64,000 nucleotides of DNA from CBDFNC01 sp965249895 (lineage in GTDB: Bacteria; Pseudomonadota; Gammaproteobacteria; Enterobacterales; CBDFNC01). The DNA lies in assembly GCA_965249895.1 (NCBI GenBank), contig CBDFNC010000005.1:1240001-1304000 (forward strand), written 5' to 3'. Shown piece after piece: positions 8,531 through 18,705 of the stretch. The position numbers were made by a program, and so were the translations under genes. Position 1 is the stretch's first letter. Each line of letters starts with the position of its first letter. The notes under the pieces were generated by a model, which saw only the letters and a list, made by a program, of their open reading frames with translations, did not search any database and had not been told where the DNA came from.

Positions 8531-9609
8531 TACAGCCCCCCCTCCCTGGACCAGGGACGAATCTGCATTCCTTCTTCGAGAAAGTGAACACCGGCAGAAA
8601 CAATCTGATCGCCCTCTACCAGCCCTTTAATCACCTCAATGCCATTACGATGAATATTGCCGACTTCAACCCGGGTCAGGTGCACTTTTCCTGTGTCCGG
8701 TACGTATTTCCAAACATATTGTTGCGACTCTGTCATTTCCGGTGAAAATACAGCTTCGACAGGTACCGTAAAGTGGCCCTGAGCCAGATCGGTAACTTTG
8801 GACAAGTCCACCTGGACATAGGCGCTCATGCCCGGCAATACATTGATCCCCTCAGGAACCGGCATGGAAAACACCACTTTATAGGTCAGGGTAATGGGAT
8901 CCGCTTGGGTATCCCATTCTTTAATACTGAGTAAGAAACTGCGCTTCGGCGCGGCATCAAAGGTAACGCTGGGTTGATAATTAAGATCTTTTTTAACCCT
9001 GGCCACCAGCTTTTCCGGCACCTGAATAGACACATCGAGAAACTCTCTGCTCTGTAGCATCAGTACATTTTGCTTGGCCTGGATATTTTCATGGTTTTCA
9101 GCATAAACCTGAGATACGACTCCTGCGTAAGGTGCCCTAAGCTCTGTGTATTTCAGATCCGCTTCGGCCTTCTTTTGATCCGATAAAGCAATCAACATGT
9201 TGGCCTTAGTTTCATCAAACTGGGCTTGAGAAATCAGCTTTTTCTTCAGCAGGGTTTTGGTACGGTCAAATTGAGATTGGGCTAGCTTATAGCGAGCACG
9301 GCTGGCATCCAGTTGTAGTTTAAAATCTTTCGGATCCAGCTGGGCCAAGAGCTGCCCTGCTTCTACCTCCTGCCCTGGCTTGACGATAAAGGCTACCAGC
9401 TCACCGCTAACCCGAAACGCTAACTGAGATCCCACGTTGGCTTCTACCTCTGCAGGAAAATTCCGTATCATTTGCTGAGACAGACCGGTCACTTCAAAAA
9501 TCTTAGCTGGCCTGACTTGGGGGCTCGTCACCTCTGTCACCGGTTTTTCACAGCCTGATAATACAAAAGCCAGCAATAGTGCTACTGAAAACCGTTTAAA
9601 GACAAACAT
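8530..9609 (-). CDS. RND efflux membrane-fusion (periplasmic adaptor) lipoprotein
   Basis: A 359-residue HlyD/AcrA-type adaptor. The N-terminus has a lipoprotein signal with the lipobox LSGC (AFVLSGC), so it is probably lipid-anchored facing the periplasm. A lipoyl/biotinyl half-motif (FIVKPGQEVEAGQLLAQLD) is followed by a coiled-coil hairpin (SRARYKLAQSQFDR) and a second half-motif (LRAPYAGVVSQVY), then beta-barrel and membrane-proximal domains. The start at 9609 is preferred over one 14 codons upstream because GAGG precedes it and the signal peptide then begins correctly. It forms an operon with the pump and is divergent from a LysR gene. Confidence 0.9.
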   Translation of the reverse strand: MFVFKRFSVALLLAFVLSGCEKPVTEVTSPQVRPAKIFEVTGLSQQMIRNFPAEVEANVGSQLAFRVSGELVAFIVKPGQEVEAGQLLAQLDPKDFKLQLDASRARYKLAQSQFDRTKTLLKKKLISQAQFDETKANMLIALSDQKKAEADLKYTELRAPYAGVVSQVYAENHENIQAKQNVLMLQSREFLDVSIQVPEKLVARVKKDLNYQPSVTFDAAPKRSFLLSIKEWDTQADPITLTYKVVFSMPVPEGINVLPGMSAYVQVDLSKVTDLAQGHFTVPVEAVFSPEMTESQQYVWKYVPDTGKVHLTRVEVGNIHRNGIEVIKGLVEGDQIVSAGVHFLEEGMQIRPWSREGGL

Positions 9610-9714
9610 ATAAACCTCGTATCCGTACCAGCCAAAGTCCGTTGTAGGCAAAGGCAGATTGATTTTTTAAAGATTAGAAACTGAGAATGAGACAGAATAA
9701 AGGGATAAGTGTTA

Positions 9715-9759
9715 AAATTAAATTTATATTAACTTAGCAAGTTATTAAATTTAATTTAT
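9715..9759. promoter_or_regulatory. divergent promoter region with dyad AACTT-AGC-AAGTT
   Basis: The short gap between the efflux operon and the LysR gene contains the dyad AACTTAGCAAGTT (9731-9743). The dyad sits inside a larger AT-rich inverted repeat in which AAATTTATATT-like half-sites occur on both sides. Position and symmetry fit a LysR-type operator serving both divergent units. This is inferred from position only. Confidence 0.45.
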
Positions 9760-10647
9760 ATGACCCTAGGCCAACTTAAAATTCTGTCGCATATTGTCGA
9801 GCTGGGCAGCCTGAAACAAGCAGCTCTTGCTCTGCATAAAACCCAGCCAGCTCTCTCCATGGCGATAAAAAAGCTGGAGGCAGAGTTCGGCTTCGACATA
9901 CTGGATCGCAGCCAATACCGGCTGAAATTAAGCCCACAGGGGAAGACGTTTTACCGCCAGGCTCAACTGCTGCTGGCTGATGCAGAGCAGGTCAATTCGC
10001 TAGGGCATCAGCTGGCCCAAGGAAACGAAGCGAAACTGCATATAAGCTACGAGGAAGTTTGCCCAAAATCGCTGTTTATGGGATCCATCCTTCAGCTCTC
10101 CAGGCAATTTTGTTCTACTGAGCTACATATTAACGCCGGTGCTCGGTTTACCGCATTGGAGCAGATTAATAGCAATCAAGCTGATATCGCTATCGGCCCC
10201 TGGTTTCACTTGTTTCATTCCTTGGGCGAGTATCAAACCCAGGTTTTGGGAGAGTTTCACCTGATATTGGTGGCATCACCGGACTTACTCGATACCAAAC
10301 GGGTAAACTCCATAAGCGATATCACCGGCTACCCTAATATTTCCATTACAGAGAGCCAGTTTAATTTTGACAGCGAGCGCCTGGGTTACGCAACCAGAAG
10401 CCCACAAATCAAAACCCTTGACTGCAATACGCTGAAAAACCTGCTCCTCGATGGTATTGGTTGGGGCTTATTACCGTATCACCTGGCAGAGGAAGAACTG
10501 GTGAATGGAACCTTACATGAGATAAAGTTACACGATCAGGAATACGAATTTAAAGGCGAGGTGCGTGCCTACCGCAGGGCTGACAAGTTACACGGACCGG
10601 TAGCTCAGGCCATGTGGCAGTTGCTGGAGGAGCAAGTAATCGCCTGA
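9760..10647 (+). CDS. LysR-family transcriptional regulator
   Basis: A 295-residue protein with an N-terminal winged helix-turn-helix (residues about 1-60, SLKQAALALHKTQPALSMAIKKLE) and a periplasmic-binding-protein-like effector domain (about 90-290). It is divergent from the RND efflux operon with about 150 bp between starts, so it probably regulates that operon and itself. The ATG at 9760 follows directly on the AT-rich dyad region, with no strong Shine-Dalgarno. The inducer is unknown. Confidence 0.88.
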   Translation: MTLGQLKILSHIVELGSLKQAALALHKTQPALSMAIKKLEAEFGFDILDRSQYRLKLSPQGKTFYRQAQLLLADAEQVNSLGHQLAQGNEAKLHISYEEVCPKSLFMGSILQLSRQFCSTELHINAGARFTALEQINSNQADIAIGPWFHLFHSLGEYQTQVLGEFHLILVASPDLLDTKRVNSISDITGYPNISITESQFNFDSERLGYATRSPQIKTLDCNTLKNLLLDGIGWGLLPYHLAEEELVNGTLHEIKLHDQEYEFKGEVRAYRRADKLHGPVAQAMWQLLEEQVIA

Positions 10648-10698
10648 CTAAACTACCCTAGCAAACCGCTGTAAGAAGGCGTTATAGTTTGATCAATT

Positions 10699-12438
10699 GT
10701 AACTATTCAGCTGGCTAAAAACCCCGCAATAAATGCATTATCTTTTTCAAAACTTCTTGACACGGTTTTGACTGATTTAGTGCATTTTCATGCGTCACTG
10801 TAATGAGCGCTTGTAAGCAACGATTAACTTAACCACAAGAGCGCCAAAACAACAGGTGTACACCAAGCATAGCGCCCCCGGCACAGAAAAATACAACGCC
10901 TTAGATTGGCTTACAGAAGCAAAAAACTGCCCGAAAAAACAGAGGGTATAATAGCCCCATGAATAAGCAGACAAACACAGCAACGTTGATACCCGAGTCA
11001 TTGGATGTCAACGCCACCATTGAGCAAGTAGAAAACGCCTTGAAAAATGACAAGGCCGCATCTCCTGCTTTAGTGGCTGCCGTACAAATGATGTTGCTGC
11101 TGGTCAAGCTATTGTTTGGCCGCCTATCTCTTAATAGCCGAAATAGCAGCAAGCCGCCCTCGCAAGACCCCAACCGCCCTAAAGAAGGGCGAAAGAAAAG
11201 TGACAATAAACAAGGTGGGCAAAAAGGCCGCGAGGGCAAGACGCTCAAACCAGTCGATGCTCCGGACGAAATTATTCAGGTTCCGGTCAACCGGGATAGC
11301 TTGCCGCCAGGGCAGTACCATGACGTAGGCTATGACCGTCGCCAGGTATTTGATATCCAAATTTCCCGCTGGGTTAAAGAATACCGGGCACAAATTCTGG
11401 AAGACGCGCAGGGCAACCGGTTTACCGCTGATTTCCCTGCTGACGTGGACAGGGCGGCTAAGTATGGTGCATCGGTTAAGGCGAACGCCGTCTATATGTC
11501 AGTGTACCAACTCATTCCTTATGACCGGGTGCAGCAGCATTTTGATGAAATGTTTGGCATCTCCTTGAGTACCGGCTCACTGTTCAACTTTAACAAGCTG
11601 GCTTACCACATGCTGGCTGACTTTGAAACGCTGGCCAAGCTCGAACTCATCAATGGCGGGTTAATTCACGCGGACGAGACGGGTATTAATGTCGGCGGCA
11701 AGCGCATCTGGCTTCATAATGCATCGAACGGAGAGTGGACCTGGTTTGAGCCTCACGCAAAACGCGGTAAGGAGGCAATGGATGAAATAGGCATACTGCC
11801 TCAGTTCGCCGGGACACTCTGCCATGACCACTGGAAACCTTATTACCGCTATACGCAAGTGTTCCACAGTTTGTGCAATGCCCATCACCTGCGGGAACTT
11901 ACCCGCGCCTATGAGCAAGACGGGCAAGAGTGGGCTAATGGGATGTATGAACGGCTCATTGAAATCAATGATGCAGTAAATGATGCCGGTGGCCAGCTTG
12001 ATAACGATACTGCGTTACAGTGGCGGAAAAAGTATCAGAGTTTGCTCGATAAGGCGGAGCGGGAGTGCCCGCCCCCGGCGGAGCCGCAAACGGGCAAGAA
12101 GAAAAAGGGGCGGGTCGCCCGCAGCAAGGCCAGAAACTTACTGGAGCGGCTCAGGGATTTTGAGGATGATGTGCTGAGATTCATGGATAATCCAGAGGTT
12201 CCCTTCACCAACAACCAAGGAGAGAGGGATATCAGAATGGCAAAGGTGCAGCAAAAAATCTCTGGCTGTTTCCGCTCCATGGAGGGAGCCAAGGTCTTTT
12301 GCCGGGTCCGCAGTTATATATCAACGTGCCAGAAAAATAATGTCGGTGTCGGGCAGGCGCTGGAGTGCCTGTTTGCCGGAAAGTGGCCAGACTTCATTCA
12401 GGAAAAATTGAATAATATTCCGCCAGCTGAATAGTTAC
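10699..12438 (+). mobile_element. IS66-family element, single-gene (ISBst12-like) type
   Basis: Perfect 17-bp inverted ends: GTAACTATTCAGCTGGC at 10699-10715 and its complement at 12422-12438. One transposase gene fills the right part and no accessory tnpA/tnpB genes are present, as in the ISBst12 subgroup. No 8-bp target duplication is visible, so one side may have been rearranged. Confidence 0.8.
10959..12434 (+). CDS. IS66 family transposase (TnpC-like)
   Basis: A 491-residue transposase. It has an N-terminal hydrophobic and coiled part, a basic NSRNSSKPPSQDPNRPK segment, an IS66 zinc/central region, then the catalytic core with GLIHADETGINVGGKR (Asp), LCHDHWKPYYRY (Asp) and the late VPFTNNQGERDIRMAKVQQK (Glu), which is typical of IS66. 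The stop lies inside the right inverted repeat. It appears intact. Confidence 0.9.
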   Translation: MNKQTNTATLIPESLDVNATIEQVENALKNDKAASPALVAAVQMMLLLVKLLFGRLSLNSRNSSKPPSQDPNRPKEGRKKSDNKQGGQKGREGKTLKPVDAPDEIIQVPVNRDSLPPGQYHDVGYDRRQVFDIQISRWVKEYRAQILEDAQGNRFTADFPADVDRAAKYGASVKANAVYMSVYQLIPYDRVQQHFDEMFGISLSTGSLFNFNKLAYHMLADFETLAKLELINGGLIHADETGINVGGKRIWLHNASNGEWTWFEPHAKRGKEAMDEIGILPQFAGTLCHDHWKPYYRYTQVFHSLCNAHHLRELTRAYEQDGQEWANGMYERLIEINDAVNDAGGQLDNDTALQWRKKYQSLLDKAERECPPPAEPQTGKKKKGRVARSKARNLLERLRDFEDDVLRFMDNPEVPFTNNQGERDIRMAKVQQKISGCFRSMEGAKVFCRVRSYISTCQKNNVGVGQALECLFAGKWPDFIQEKLNNIPPAE

Positions 12439-13042
12439 GTATTTACTTAAAAGAAAGATCCGGATTTATCGACATGGTTTTCCTAGTTAGTTAATAAGGA
12501 TAAAAACACACTTTATCCTCGGGTAGTATTCGATTCTTATCTACCATCACAAAATCATACTTTTATGATGATATCTATTTTTGGTAGTTTTACTATCCTG
12601 TTAATTAAATATTCAATTATGGTAGAAATCTATCACCTATAGGGTGGGTGGTGAGTTTATTTTAATTGATAAATGGATTTTTCGTTTTAGGATAGATTAT
12701 GAAATCACTGTAACTTAACTACAAAATTATAATATTGAAAATTCTTTAGCTCCATTTCGCATGGAATATTGATTACTTGGTTATAAAGTTAATAATAAAT
12801 ATAATTATTTTAACAAACATCATTTGAGATAGTTGTCCACTGAATTAATGGATTGAATGGTTTTTTCTTGTTCGTTTCTGTTGATTTGTTATTGTTTGTC
12901 ACCTCTGCTGCAAGTAGATGAAAAACCTAAGAGCTGGATAGTTTTTATCCGGAATTTATTTATTTCACGCGCTACTGATTTATAGTGACACCCTTTGTGG
13001 GTGATATAGGTAGGCAGTGAAACATATTGCAAGGGTATAAAT
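12439..13042. other. AT-rich intergenic region upstream of the secreted protein gene
   Basis: About 600 bp of very AT-rich sequence without a credible open frame. It includes short inverted motifs around TATCATAAAA/TTTTATGATGATA near 12560. It probably contains the promoter of the gene at 13043 and the target region of the neighbouring IS. No specific regulatory site can be named. Confidence 0.4.
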
Positions 13043-15796
13043 ATGTTTAAAATAAGTTATTTCTTAACAGGAACCTTGGCACTGTGTAGTAGTTTGCCAT
13101 TTTCTTCAAACGCAAGCCCTGATGTTAACTGTGAGCAGTTTAGCCCTGAACAGTTAAATCGAGTACGTTATTTATCCCCCCAGGTATCAATACCGAAAAT
13201 CTGTGAACTTCAGATCCAGACACAAGCCTGTAGTAAAAACCAGTTGTCAGGTTGGGCTGGAAACTATCGTTATTTATCGTGTCGTGAAGTCAGCGCTGAT
13301 GAGGTTGTGTTACCGCTTATGCCGATTGATGATCTGGTTTACCGGGGAGGTTTTCGATTATCACCGGCTATTTCTGGACCTTCGCCATACGCAACCTTGA
13401 GTTATTCGTCAGGGGTGATGACATATAACCCGGCTAATAACTCCTTGTTTATCGTTGGTCACCCTTATGAGAATGGTATCGCAGAATTTGCAATTCCCAG
13501 AGTCGTTTCTTCTGCCAATATTGAAGACTTTATCGTTGGAGATAATGTACTACAGTCCTTCAATAAATTTTATAACACAGAGCGAATTGATTTAGGTACG
13601 ACTGTCTCGTCTCGCATCAGTGGCTTGCAACTAATTGATGGCCAGTTAGTGGTTAATTATATGGCTCCAAATGATGGTAAACTGAAGAAAACCAGTGTTG
13701 TTTTTACTAATGCTGCTAATTTAGCGGAAAGCCAGATCAATGGCCCTTACGAGTTGGATGGTGCGTTACACGCATCAGGATGGGTCTCCGAGATCCCTGA
13801 ATTTTGGCAAGCCCAGTTAGGTGGCACTCATCTCAGTGGCGCGCCAGATTCTACTTTTACTTACGGACCTACAGCGTTTGCATTTAATCCGCGGCAACAT
13901 ATGCTGTCAGGTCAGAGTACAGGTTCGGTCCCCAGCAGTAAGTTGTTCGATTTTTCTTCTCAGCAGATACTACAAGAGTCGTTGCAGCATAATGATAATT
14001 TATCCAATTCAGCCATTTTAGCTAATCAGGACGGCTTGAATGAATTATGGACTTCAATCAGCCGCGTTGCATTTGGTGTGCTTATTCCCGACACCAGTAC
14101 CTATCTCACAATAGGCTATTCCGGTGGCCATCACTCTGGTACAAGTGTTGATCACGACAAATATGCTTATTACTGGTTGTGGGACGTTAACGATCTGATC
14201 TCGGTAAAAAATGGACAGAAACAGCTCAGTGAATTGCTGCCTTACGACCATGGTGAGTTTGATCTTCCTGTAGGTCATAAGATCACCGGCGGTACATTTG
14301 ATGAGGCGACAGGTTCACTTTATCTGGCATTATCAAAGGCAGATCAGCTGGCAAAATATGCTCGAGTGCCGTTGTTTTTAAAGTATCAGTTAAAGCAGTT
14401 TGATCCCGGCTATGCTAATTGCGCTAATACCTCTCATGGCGAATACGCTACCAGACAGAGATTTGAAAGCCCCGTAGTTGCTTATGATAAGTTGTGCTCA
14501 AGTATCAGCGAGCAACAAACCTCTATTTGTAGTGACGGGCAGTTGGGTTCGTGGAGCGGCAGTTATCAATATACCAGCTGTACAGTTGCAAATCCGCCAT
14601 TACCTCCTTCTTCAACCATAAACCTGGTGACTATGGATATACTGGAGTATGCAGGTGGGTTCAGGATCTCGGGAGAGCGTTTTGGTGACGCACGGACTGC
14701 GAGTTATTCCAGTGGCGTTATGGTCTACAATCCAGAGAGAAACTCTATTTTTTTAGTTGGGCATGATAAAGGAAGTAATATTGGTGAATTTGCCATTCCG
14801 GAATTGGTTAACAGCACAGATATCCGTCAATTCAATGTTATTACTGAGTCTTTGCAGGATTTTTCTCAATTTAACAATACTGATCGTGTTAATACCGGAG
14901 TCCCCAAGTATTTTCGTTACACAGGGCTAGCTGTGATTCAAGGGCAGCTGGTCGCCAATTACGTGCACTGGTATGACACAGCGGCACAAAAAAATACCAC
15001 TATAGTGATCAAAGATGCCAGTGATCTGGCTAACAGTGAAGTAAAGGGACCCTATCAGCTTAACGGTATAGCACGCTCTGCTGGCTGGATCACTGAGATT
15101 CCGGACAACTGGCAAGCGAGACTGGGTGGTACTTACATCACAGGTGGTAGTCAAATAGGCATTGCGATAACGTCACGCTTATCGGTAGGGCCTGCGGCTT
15201 TTGTATTTACGCCTGAACAAGATTTACTGCCTGTTGAGCCAGCCCCTGTTGATACGTTAGGGCTATTAGACTTTCCCTATCATAAAAATATACTGTTTGA
15301 TAAGTCTATTTATGGTGAGTCTATTGAGACCCCGCAGCAGGCTGGAGATATTCTTTACAATAAGGACCAAAAGAGTGATTTATGGAATATTTTAGCCGGT
15401 GCAGCGTATGGCTTTATTATTCCGGGGACAGATACCTATATGACAGTCGGCCGTACTTCAGGTATTGATTCGCAAATAACCTATAAGGGGGGTCAGAGTA
15501 ACGGTCGTCGTTGCGGTGGACCTTGTGCTTATAATCCTGATGATGTTCATAACTATTACTGGCTGTGGAATGTAAATGATCTGCAAAAAGTTAAAAATGG
15601 CGATATAGCCGCGTATGAAGTGCGCCCTTATGACTATGGTAAGTTTGAAATACCGGTCGATCTGGAGCTAAGTACCATCAGTGGTGCTACGTATGACAGT
15701 AACAACCAACTACTTTATCTCTCATTTTCACAGGCCGATAAGATCGCAGCCTATGCCCGTCCGCCTGTGTTTTTAGCCTTTAAATTAAATCATTAA
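13043..15796 (+). CDS. large secreted protein with two homologous halves, unknown function
   Basis: 917 residues with a cleavable signal peptide (about residues 1-24, ending NASPD). The mature protein is an internal duplication. Each half starts with a Cys-containing lobe (C..NQLSGWAGNYRYLSC and C..GQLGSWSGSYQYTSC), then YRGGFRLS/YAGGFRIS, YSSGVMTYNP/YSSGVMVYNP, NSLFIVGHP/NSIFLVGHD, an EFAIP motif, a GW.(T/S)EIP..WQA.LGG motif, and YYWLW(D/N)VNDL near the end. The repeated short strand-like blocks suggest beta-propeller-type domains, which is inference. I do not recognise a named family. It stands alone between IS elements, with a weak AAGG upstream of the ATG. Confidence 0.75.
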   Translation: MFKISYFLTGTLALCSSLPFSSNASPDVNCEQFSPEQLNRVRYLSPQVSIPKICELQIQTQACSKNQLSGWAGNYRYLSCREVSADEVVLPLMPIDDLVYRGGFRLSPAISGPSPYATLSYSSGVMTYNPANNSLFIVGHPYENGIAEFAIPRVVSSANIEDFIVGDNVLQSFNKFYNTERIDLGTTVSSRISGLQLIDGQLVVNYMAPNDGKLKKTSVVFTNAANLAESQINGPYELDGALHASGWVSEIPEFWQAQLGGTHLSGAPDSTFTYGPTAFAFNPRQHMLSGQSTGSVPSSKLFDFSSQQILQESLQHNDNLSNSAILANQDGLNELWTSISRVAFGVLIPDTSTYLTIGYSGGHHSGTSVDHDKYAYYWLWDVNDLISVKNGQKQLSELLPYDHGEFDLPVGHKITGGTFDEATGSLYLALSKADQLAKYARVPLFLKYQLKQFDPGYANCANTSHGEYATRQRFESPVVAYDKLCSSISEQQTSICSDGQLGSWSGSYQYTSCTVANPPLPPSSTINLVTMDILEYAGGFRISGERFGDARTASYSSGVMVYNPERNSIFLVGHDKGSNIGEFAIPELVNSTDIRQFNVITESLQDFSQFNNTDRVNTGVPKYFRYTGLAVIQGQLVANYVHWYDTAAQKNTTIVIKDASDLANSEVKGPYQLNGIARSAGWITEIPDNWQARLGGTYITGGSQIGIAITSRLSVGPAAFVFTPEQDLLPVEPAPVDTLGLLDFPYHKNILFDKSIYGESIETPQQAGDILYNKDQKSDLWNILAGAAYGFIIPGTDTYMTVGRTSGIDSQITYKGGQSNGRRCGGPCAYNPDDVHNYYWLWNVNDLQKVKNGDIAAYEVRPYDYGKFEIPVDLELSTISGATYDSNNQLLYLSFSQADKIAAYARPPVFLAFKLNH

Positions 15797-15879
15797 CTTT
15801 TTGATATGAAAATGAGGCAGGAGAGCCTGTCTCGTTTATTTAACGCTTTCTATCCAGAGCACTTGTCTAGAAAATGTAC

Positions 15880-16090
15880 GGGACTGATCAAACTCCACCT
15901 ATTTAGGGTCACAAAACCAATAGCTCCTCTCCAATTCAGCAAGTGCTGGATCAGATTAATAAATAGTCAGTTTGGCTTGCCTGTTGCCAAGCTAAAATCA
16001 GTGGCTGAGCTTACTCGGTGGAAAGCCAAGCAGTGTCAGCCAGCCGGTCACCTTTTCTCCCGTCAGCAGTTCATGAGCTGGCTGACCTTT
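15880..16090 (-). mobile_element. truncated copy of the MITE-parent transposase element (right end)
   Basis: Complemented, this segment matches the 3' end of the element at 46794-50459: first the codons for ELLTGEKVTGWLTLLGF and PPSKLSH, then the whole 3' non-coding end up to the terminal GGGACTGATCAAAC at 15880. It differs by scattered substitutions, so it is an old, diverged copy. Its other end is lost next to an IS4-family remnant. Confidence 0.75.
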
Positions 16091-16610
16091 GGTAGGCGCT
16101 TAATCATTCGTTAGTACTTAACTAATATGCTATGTGTTATTATCCCCATTGCATCACTCTCCCAGTGGGTAAGTTGGCAGCCCAAGATAAACAGCAAAGT
16201 TTCACCATCCCTTTTCGGGTGTGCCCTGCTCACATTTTTTGCCAAATAACTAGCGTACTTGCTAGCGTTGCGCCGAGAGACCTACCACTCAGTAAGCTGG
16301 TGATGACATCACCAACCCAACTCACCCCACAACGTGCCACTTTCTGTGTCGATATCATGACCTCGTGTGCCACTCCTGCTGAGTAAGCTATATATCACTT
16401 CATTAATAATGACAGCATGCTGGCCCAGACTAAGCTTTTCACAATATGAGGATCTTTCGTGTTTACCGTTTTCAGGCAACTGTGTGATTTTAGCTCCTTG
16501 AAAAATAACTCAACCTGCCAGCGGAGTCCGTATAGATTGTGAGTTTACGGTAGGATAGCTTAACTTTATAAATTTGGTTTACTTATTGCGACCCAGAAGG
16601 AGGAAGTAAT

Positions 16611-16832
16611 ATGCCAAATCAAGACCAACTTACCGTTGTCGCCTCAGCCTTTCAGCAATGGAGGGACGCTCGCCCTCACCGCAATGCCAGAACGCCAGAG
16701 ACATTGCGCCAGCAAGCTGTCGCTTTGCTTACCCATTATTCATCAAGCAAGATAACTTCCGCCCTCAAGCTCAGTGGCGCCAACGTTAGAAACCGGTCTC
16801 AACAAGCGCAAACCAGTAAGGAAAGCGTTTGA
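16611..16832 (+). pseudogene. IS66 tnpA remnant
   Basis: It encodes MPNQDQLTVVASAFQQWR and an ARTPETLRQQAVALLTHY segment typical of IS66 Orf1. After 73 codons the frame ends at SKESV. The expected continuation (EFVTLPDAHRP) is found in another frame just downstream, so a frameshift truncates the gene. A GGAGGAAG Shine-Dalgarno precedes the ATG. Confidence 0.65.
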
Positions 16833-16880
16833 GTTTGTTACTTTACCTGATGCTCACCGCCCTCACGCAGGGAGTTGCAT

Positions 16881-17218
16881 CATGATCCAACTAACCGCTG
16901 ACACGCCCATTTTACTGGCGACCCAAGCTGCTGACTTTAGCCGCGGCATCGATGGCTTAGCAGCCATTTGCCGTCAGTAACTGGCAAGCGAGCCTCGTTC
17001 TGGCACATTGTTTGTGTTTATCAATTGCAATAAAACCATGGTTCGCGCCCTGACTTACGATGGCACCGGCTTTTGGCTAATGACCAAACGCCTGTCAAAA
17101 GGCAGGTTTCAGGGCTGGCCGAAGGACAATACAACCATTAATCCGATGGCGGCTAAACACCTTAGAGCCTTATTATCGGGGAATTTAGCTGTATCAAACG
17201 GGCAGAAAGCGCGATGCT
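16881..17218 (+). pseudogene. IS66 tnpB remnant with in-frame stop
   Basis: IS66 Orf2 signatures DFSRGIDGLAAICRQ, GTLFVFINCNKTMVRALTYD and GFWLMTKRLSKGRFQGWP are present in one frame. A TAA stop after CRQ (about 16978) interrupts it. This supports inactivity of the element. Confidence 0.65.
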
Positions 17219-17305
17219 GACCACAAATTTAAACCTGATCCTTTAGAGCAAAAGGATCAGGTTTACCGATCCTTTGAAGCTGTAACAATACACCTCCTAT
17301 CGCGG

Positions 17306-18705
17306 ATGGCGCTTAAACTGGAAAACGTCTTGACTAAAGCATTTACCGACATTGACGGCAAAGCACTGGACGCGCTAATTGAGCGGGTTACCGAAGCCAA
17401 AGAGCAGCAGGAGCAAAAAGAGAATAAGGACAAGAAAAAGCGCCAGGGTAAAAATAATAAACGGCCAGGCAACAAGGTCAAGCCTGAGGTAAAGCAGCAC
17501 CAATTGGAAACCCTTAATAAAGGCGATGATTGTCCCCAGTGCGATACCGGCAAGCTCTACAAGTATGATCCAGCTACTTTACTGCGTATCACCGGACAAA
17601 GCCCATTTGTCCCCGAGCTGCACGCGATGGAGCGGCTGCGTTGCAATACCTGCGGTGCCTATTTTACCGCAGAGCTGGCTCAGGAGGTGCTGGATGATGG
17701 CGGCGCTACGCAAAAATACGGTTATAGCGCCAGGACCCCCTGATGACAATCAGCAAGTACTACACGGGGACGCCATTCTATCGCCAGGGAAGCGGACAGG
17801 ATTTGTTGGGTGTGTCGATTACCGCCTCCACCATTTTTGACCAAAATGAATATGCGGCAAACCGTATTTATCCGGTGTTTAAGCAGCTTACCTTGGAGGC
17901 AGGCAATGCTGAGCACTTCTACCTGGATGACACGACAAACCGTATCCTTGACCAGCAGCCGATGGTTAAAAAACAGCGAAACAGTGACAAAGAGCGAATC
18001 AGAGCCGGCGTTTATACCTCAGGTCTGATAACCACCACAACCCAAGATAGACAGATAATCCTGTTCAAAACCAACATAGGTCATGCCGGCGAATTCATCG
18101 ATGAGATGTTAAGCCATAGAGACCCATCAAGCCCGCCGCCCATTATAATGAGTGACACCTTGTCCAGCAACCGGCCGACCGTTACCAAGGTAATGCACTC
18201 TTTGTGCAACCGTCATGGACGGCGACAATACGTCGATGTGATAAGCCATTTCCCACAGGGAGTGGAGCAGCAGCTGACCAACGCAGAGCGGCTGGTTTAC
18301 CACAAAAAACATTCACTTCCCGTGATGGAAAACATAAGGGCGTGGGGCAATAAGCACCTGGAAGAGGAAACGGTGGAAGCCAATAGTGGCTTGAGCAAAG
18401 CGATCAGCTACTTCGACAAGCATTTTGCTGGCCTGGCGAGTTTCTGCACGGTAGAAGGGGCCCATTTGGATAACAACCTGATGGAAGCGCAGCTCAAGCT
18501 TGTGGTGCGCAACCGAAAGAATGTCATGTTTTACAAAACATTATCAGGAGCAAGCATAGGCGACGTACTCACCTCAATGATAGCCACTGCGGCGAGATCG
18601 GAAATAAATGTCTTTGACTACTTCAACGCGTTGCAACGCAACCAGGAAGCAGTGAAAGCCGAACCTCAGAACTACCTGCCCTGGAACTACCAGGAAAATA
18701 TCTAA
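17306..18705 (+). pseudogene. IS66 tnpC transposase, frameshifted
   Basis: The first part (17306-17743) encodes a charged linker and a zinc-binding region (CPQCDTGKLY...CNTCGAYF). The second part (17743-18705) encodes the catalytic core (FYLDDTTNRIL; IMSDTLSSNRP; a late GAHLDNNLMEAQLKLVVRNRKN block). The two frames meet at about 17740 near GGACCCCCTGATG, so one base is missing or extra there. Without it a single TnpC of about 465 residues would result. Confidence 0.7.

Noticed and set aside
10699..12438. 8-bp target duplication for the IS66-type element
   Set aside because: The bases outside the 17-bp inverted repeats (GATCAATT and GTATTTAC) do not match, so no duplication is claimed.
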